Shown here: positions 43,172-46,751 of the stretch, piece by piece
Layout: every line of letters begins with the position of its first letter
Position numbering within the stretch: position 1 is the first letter of the stretch
Source of the DNA: Alphaproteobacteria bacterium
Lineage (GTDB): Bacteria; Pseudomonadota; Alphaproteobacteria; ATCC43930; CGMCC-115725
DNA length: 46,751 nucleotides
Assembly (NCBI GenBank): GCA_019240125.1
Contig: JAFAYW010000201.1
Location: forward strand, 1 to 46,751
Reading direction: 5' to 3'
The notes under the pieces: generated by a model
What the model was told of the DNA's origin: nothing
The model's database searches: none
The model's input: only the letters and a program-made list of their open reading frames with translations
Translations under genes and position numbers: made by a program

Positions 43172-44704
43172 TCATCCGACCGAGGTCTCCTCGAGCGTGA
43201 TGCCGGAATAGAAGGTCAGGGCGCCCGGCAGATTGTGAAATCCGGCGACATCCTTGGCTATTCCATAGCCCTGCGAGCGCCAGCACAGCGAAACCATCGG
43301 CGCGTCGTCGAGTGCCACGCTCTGCACCTGATCGTAGATCGCATGCCGTTTTGCCGCGTCGAATTCGGCGCGGCCGGCATCGAGCAATTCGTGCAGTTTC
43401 GGGGTCGGCATCGCAAAGCTGCGGGCGTAGGAGGTGGCCAATTCGCCATCGATGAATTGCGACAGCGCGTCAGGGTCGTTGCTGTCGCCGCTGGTGCCGT
43501 GCACCGCTAATTCATACTGGCCCTTGTTGCCCAGCGCGACGCGGGTCGGCCAATCCGGCAGGTTCAGCTGCACCTGAATACCGATCTCGGCGAGGTGCTG
43601 CTGGCACACTTCGGCGGTGGTCTTATGCATGCTGTATTGCGCCGTGGCGAGCATCGTGCAGGAGAAGCCGTCGGCCAATCCCGCCTCCTTGAGCAGCGCC
43701 TTGGCCTTGTCAGGGTCGTAGTTCCAGCCCTTCGCCTTCGCCGCGTCGTAGAACTCACTGGTCGAGGGGATCGGCAAACCTTCGAGCGGCGAACCGCGCC
43801 CGAAAAACGCCGCCTTGACGATATCCTCGCGGCGGATCGCGTGCGCCACCGCCCGCCGCACCCGGGGGTCGCCAAACGGTTTCGCCTTGCCGTTGAACAC
43901 GACAAACATGAACGGCCCGTCGGTCGTGTCGAGCTTCAGTCGCGGGTCGACGCCGATGGCCTGCATCGATTGCCACGGTACGTATTCGATCAGATCGACA
44001 TCGCCGGCCTGCAAGGCGGCGGCCCGCAGGTTTTCATCGGCATAGACGATGACCTTGAGGTTCTTCGTCTTCGGCAAGCCGGGTTTGTAGAACTGGTCGA
44101 ACGCGGCGAGATCGAGCGAGACGCCGCGCTCCTGGCCCTTAAGCACATAGGGGCCGGCTCCGACCGCGGTGCCGTTATTGTCGGTCGAGCCCTTGGCGAC
44201 GATCGGCATGTGGAAATTGGCGAACCAGATCGGCAAGGTCACGGTTGGCTGCTTGGTGACGAGGCGGACGGTGCGTAGGTCGGGCGTCTGCACCTCCTGG
44301 ATCGACTGCATCTCGGCCTTGAGGTAGGCGGTCGATTTGGCGTCGGCGACCTGCGCGATGGTCCATTTGACATCATCGGCGGTGACCGGCGCGCCGTTCT
44401 GGAATTTGGCATCGCGCAGGTGGAACACCCAGGCGTTGTCGCCATCGCGCTGCCAGCTCTCGGCCAGTTCGCCGCGCAGTTTGCCGTCCTTGTCGTAGGA
44501 CAGGAGTCCGCGATAGATCAGCAATTTGATGGTTGCCGCCGCCGTGCCGGCGTTGGCCCAGGGCTGCAATGTCGGTGGATAGCTGGAGAGGCCGAAGGTT
44601 AGCGTGCCGGGCGTCCGTTCGGCGCGCGCCGCGCGATGCAATAGGGGGAGGCTGGCCGCCGCTCCCAGCAGCGAGCGGCGCGACAGCACGAAGCGACGAC
44701 TCAT
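43172..44704 (-). CDS. Peptide-type ABC transporter substrate-binding protein (SBP family 5)
   Basis: A 510-residue periplasmic binding protein of family 5. The N-terminus [28 protein letters not shown] carries a twin-arginine motif (SRRSLLG) with a hydrophobic stretch and an ARA cleavage site, so Tat export is likely. The mature part shows SYPPTLQPWANAGTAAATIKLLIYRGLL, LAESWQRDGDNAWVFHLRDAKFQNG and DVKWTI, as in DppA-like proteins. I used the ATG at 44704, which overlaps the hydantoinase-B stop by four bases. Ligand is unknown; the hydantoinase context suggests a cyclic amide or peptide. Confidence 0.9.
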   Translation of the reverse strand: MSRRFVLSRRSLLGAAASLPLLHRAARAERTPGTLTFGLSSYPPTLQPWANAGTAAATIKLLIYRGLLSYDKDGKLRGELAESWQRDGDNAWVFHLRDAKFQNGAPVTADDVKWTIAQVADAKSTAYLKAEMQSIQEVQTPDLRTVRLVTKQPTVTLPIWFANFHMPIVAKGSTDNNGTAVGAGPYVLKGQERGVSLDLAAFDQFYKPGLPKTKNLKVIVYADENLRAAALQAGDVDLIEYVPWQSMQAIGVDPRLKLDTTDGPFMFVVFNGKAKPFGDPRVRRAVAHAIRREDIVKAAFFGRGSPLEGLPIPSTSEFYDAAKAKGWNYDPDKAKALLKEAGLADGFSCTMLATAQYSMHKTTAEVCQQHLAEIGIQVQLNLPDWPTRVALGNKGQYELAVHGTSGDSNDPDALSQFIDGELATSYARSFAMPTPKLHELLDAGRAEFDAAKRHAIYDQVQSVALDDAPMVSLCWRSQGYGIAKDVAGFHNLPGALTFYSGITLEETSVG

Positions 44705-46242
44705 GGCACCGGTCTCCCGTACCCGCCGGCACCCGGCGTCACGACCTCGACGGTGGAGCCGGGGTGCAGCACGCCGCGTCCGCCGGTCAACGTCACATCG
44801 CTGCTGCAGGCAAAGGAGCCGAGGCCACCGGGTGCGCCGCCCGCCAGCCCCCAGGGCGGGGTGAAGAGCCGCGAGCCGTCGACCCGCAGATGACAATCGG
44901 CTTCGGCGCGATAGACACGCCGCAGCCCCATTCCGCCGCGAAATTTGCCGGCGCCGCCCGACCCATCGACCAGCTCATACCGTAAGACGGTCAGCGGGTA
45001 CTCGACTTCGAGCGCCTCGACCGGCAGGTTCGAGGTGTTGGTCATGTGGACGTGCACCCCGTCCAGCCCGTCCTTGCCGGCCCGGGCGCCCGAGCCGCCG
45101 CCGATCGTTTCGAGGTAGACCCACAGCTGTCCGTCAGCGTCGGTGCCGCTGAAGCTCGTGGTAGCGCAGGCGCCGTTGCCGGCGGCGATCGCCCGCTCCG
45201 GAGCAGCTTGCGCCAGAGCGCCGATCACCAGGTCGGCGGCACGCTGGCTGGTGCTGGTGCGGCCGTTGACGGCGGCGGGGTGCACCGCGTTGAAGATCGT
45301 GCCGGCCGGCGCGGTGACGGTGATCGGCCGTGCCAGCCCGGAATTCGGCAATATGGTCGGATCGACGACCGCCTTGACCGCGTAATAGACGCTCGACAAC
45401 AGCGCCGTGTAGATCATGTTGATGCCGGCGCGCACCTGTGGCGGGCCCTCAAAATGCAGTCGCATCTCGTCGCCGGCGATTGTCACCTCGACCGACACCG
45501 GCACCGCACGGCCAAGCTCGGGGTTGTCGTAGGTGTCGTCGAACCGGTAGGTGCCGTCGTATAACGCCGCGATGCCGGCGCGCATCTTGCGCTCGGCGTA
45601 ATCCTGCAAGGCGTCGCCCACGGCCAATACCGTATCGGTCGAGTATTTGGCGCAAAGCGCCTGAGTGCGTTGCACGCCGAGCCGGTTGGCCGCCATCTGC
45701 GCCCGCAAATCCGACAGTCGCTCGCGCGGCACCTGGCAATTCAGCAGGATCAATTCCTGCACATCATTCTTCAACTCGCCGGCACGGTAGAGCCGGATCG
45801 GCGGGATGCGCAGCCCTTCCTGATAGATGTGGGCGTGACCGCGATCGGCGAAATCGGCGTGGTGGGCGGTGTTGACCGCCCAGGCGACGATGCGGTCCTC
45901 GGCGAAGATCGGCTCGGCCAGAACGATGTCGGGCAGGTGCGTGCCGCCACCCTCATAGGCGTCGTTGCCGATAAACACGTCGCCCGGCCGCAGCCCCTCG
46001 GCCGGGTGCCGCTTCAAGATGTGCGGCAGGATGCCGATAAAGCTGCCGAGGTGCATCGGGATGTGCTCGGCCTGGCACAGGGTCGTGCCGTTGGTGTCGA
46101 ACAACGCGGTCGAGCAGTCCCGCCGCTCCTTGATGTTGGTCGAAAAGCTGGCGCGCACCAGGGCTTCGCCCATTTCCTCGACGATCGAGGAGAGGGCGCT
46201 GCCGATGACCTCGACGGTGATCGGTTCGACGGCGTTTCTCAT
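44701..46242 (-). CDS. hyuB: Hydantoinase B/oxoprolinase family protein
   Basis: A 513-residue HyuB-type subunit. These act with HyuA in ATP-dependent hydrolysis of hydantoins or 5-oxoproline. The N-terminus [44 protein letters not shown] is characteristic, and [24 protein letters not shown] and [10 protein letters not shown] carry metal-ligand-like Asp and His residues. No HyuA gene is visible; it may lie beyond the window, but the adjacent upstream gene is a HAD phosphatase. It overlaps genes on both sides by four bases. Confidence 0.9.
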   Translation of the reverse strand: MRNAVEPITVEVIGSALSSIVEEMGEALVRASFSTNIKERRDCSTALFDTNGTTLCQAEHIPMHLGSFIGILPHILKRHPAEGLRPGDVFIGNDAYEGGGTHLPDIVLAEPIFAEDRIVAWAVNTAHHADFADRGHAHIYQEGLRIPPIRLYRAGELKNDVQELILLNCQVPRERLSDLRAQMAANRLGVQRTQALCAKYSTDTVLAVGDALQDYAERKMRAGIAALYDGTYRFDDTYDNPELGRAVPVSVEVTIAGDEMRLHFEGPPQVRAGINMIYTALLSSVYYAVKAVVDPTILPNSGLARPITVTAPAGTIFNAVHPAAVNGRTSTSQRAADLVIGALAQAAPERAIAAGNGACATTSFSGTDADGQLWVYLETIGGGSGARAGKDGLDGVHVHMTNTSNLPVEALEVEYPLTVLRYELVDGSGGAGKFRGGMGLRRVYRAEADCHLRVDGSRLFTPPWGLAGGAPGGLGSFACSSDVTLTGGRGVLHPGSTVEVVTPGAGGYGRPVP

Positions 46243-46751
46243 CGTTGCTTTCGGCCGAGCAAGTCAGCGACAAATCCGGCGAGGTTGCCGCCCGGGAACA
46301 GATGCCCCGCGATGCCGGCCGCGGCGGCGGCCGCGCAATCCGTCATCTGGTCGCCGATCAGAAAGCTGCCTTCGCGCGCGACCGGCCAATGGGCCATCAG
46401 GTCGAGAAGCATGCCGGGGCCGGGTTTGCGCCAGTCGCTGTTATGCCGGTATGGCGGCAATGTCGCCTGCGGGTGATCGGGGCAGTAGCGAAAATCGTCG
46501 ACCCGCGCCCCTGCCGCCGCGAGTTCGGCGGCGATCGCGCGATGCAGGGCGCGCACCTCCTCTTCGGTGCAGAAGCCGCGCGCCACCCCCGACTGGTTGG
46601 TCACGACAAAAACCAGAAACCCGGCATCGTTGAGCAATTTGACAGCCTGCTTGGCGCCGTCGATCCAGCGGAACCGGGCGAGCGAGCCGATATAGCCGTC
46701 ATCGTGATTGAGGACGCCATCGCGGTCGAGAAACGCCGCCGGGCGGCGATT
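46239..46751 (-). CDS. HAD-family phosphatase, GmhB-like (5' end outside window)
   Basis: The frame runs off the right edge, so the first few codons are missing; 170 residues remain. HAD motif I is [14 protein letters not shown] near the visible start, followed by [11 protein letters not shown] (motif II), [12 protein letters not shown] (Lys, motif III) and [12 protein letters not shown] (motif IV), which together fit D-glycero-manno-heptose 1,7-bisphosphate 7-phosphatase or histidinol phosphatase. The zinc loop is incomplete: CPDHP is present, but the later pair of cysteines in GmhB is replaced in [10 protein letters not shown]. An ATGA overlap joins it to the hydantoinase B gene, an unexpected neighbour for LPS synthesis. 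Confidence 0.8.
   Translation of the reverse strand, partial: NRRPAAFLDRDGVLNHDDGYIGSLARFRWIDGAKQAVKLLNDAGFLVFVVTNQSGVARGFCTEEEVRALHRAIAAELAAAGARVDDFRYCPDHPQATLPPYRHNSDWRKPGPGMLLDLMAHWPVAREGSFLIGDQMTDCAAAAAAGIAGHLFPGGNLAGFVADLLGRKQR

Noticed and set aside
1..46751. CRISPR arrays, insertion sequences, prophage or integrase genes
   Set aside because: No regularly spaced direct repeats, transposase, recombinase or phage structural motifs were seen on either strand.

Overview
The window is a high-GC, densely packed bacterial chromosome segment from an alphaproteobacterium. The evidence is a GcrA-type cell-cycle regulator, the tig-clpP-clpX-lon-hup block, an ftsY-mtaB-dapF run, a trpF-trpB-trpA set, and several short palindromic repeat families of the kind scattered through alphaproteobacterial genomes. 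The order (Rhodospirillales-like or Hyphomicrobiales-like) cannot be settled by eye. I see no insertion sequence, phage, plasmid origin, CRISPR array or rRNA operon, and no gene-free stretch longer than about 300 bases.

Layout. 1-735: 3' end of an oxalyl-CoA decarboxylase gene. 743-9510 (minus): a long co-directional run of a DUF308-like membrane protein, a class III CoA-transferase, a flavin reductase-like protein, a small secreted protein, dapF, mtaB, ftsY, a HAD phosphatase and glpD, many joined by 4-base ATGA overlaps. 9801-17510 (plus): a large uncharacterised protein closed by a strong terminator, then trpF, trpB, trpA, a bifunctional NAD(P)HX repair enzyme and malonyl-CoA decarboxylase. 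17595-24719 (plus): a proteostasis island bounded by tRNA-Leu(UAG) and tRNA-Val(UAC), holding trigger factor, ClpP, ClpX, Lon and HU. 24742-27277 (minus): an M20 peptidase and a serine beta-lactamase-like hydrolase.

27430-30654 (plus): a solitary TatA, a SET-domain protein, a MoxR ATPase, an unrecognised small protein and a von Willebrand factor A protein. 30849-32383 (minus): gcrA and a methyltransferase. 32412-33635: pgk. 33625-37089 (minus): a tight three-gene operon of SMP-30 lactonase, HpaB-type flavin monooxygenase and octopine-dehydrogenase-family protein. 37211-39184 (plus): minCDE. 39362-46751 (minus): a six-gene operon of HAD phosphatase (5' end outside), hydantoinase B and a complete dipeptide-type ABC importer whose second permease is fused to its first ATPase.

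Functionally, housekeeping dominates (protein targeting, tRNA modification, lysine/peptidoglycan precursor, tryptophan, glycolysis, division-site placement, ATP-dependent proteolysis). The accessory interest lies in a trigger factor with a large acidic, His-rich, internally repeated insertion, the SMP-30/HpaB/octopine-DH module, the MoxR-small protein-VWA cassette, the 492-residue orphan protein, a pgk with an abrupt base-composition change, and palindromic repeats that reach into a coding sequence (glpD) or split an operon (trpB/trpA).
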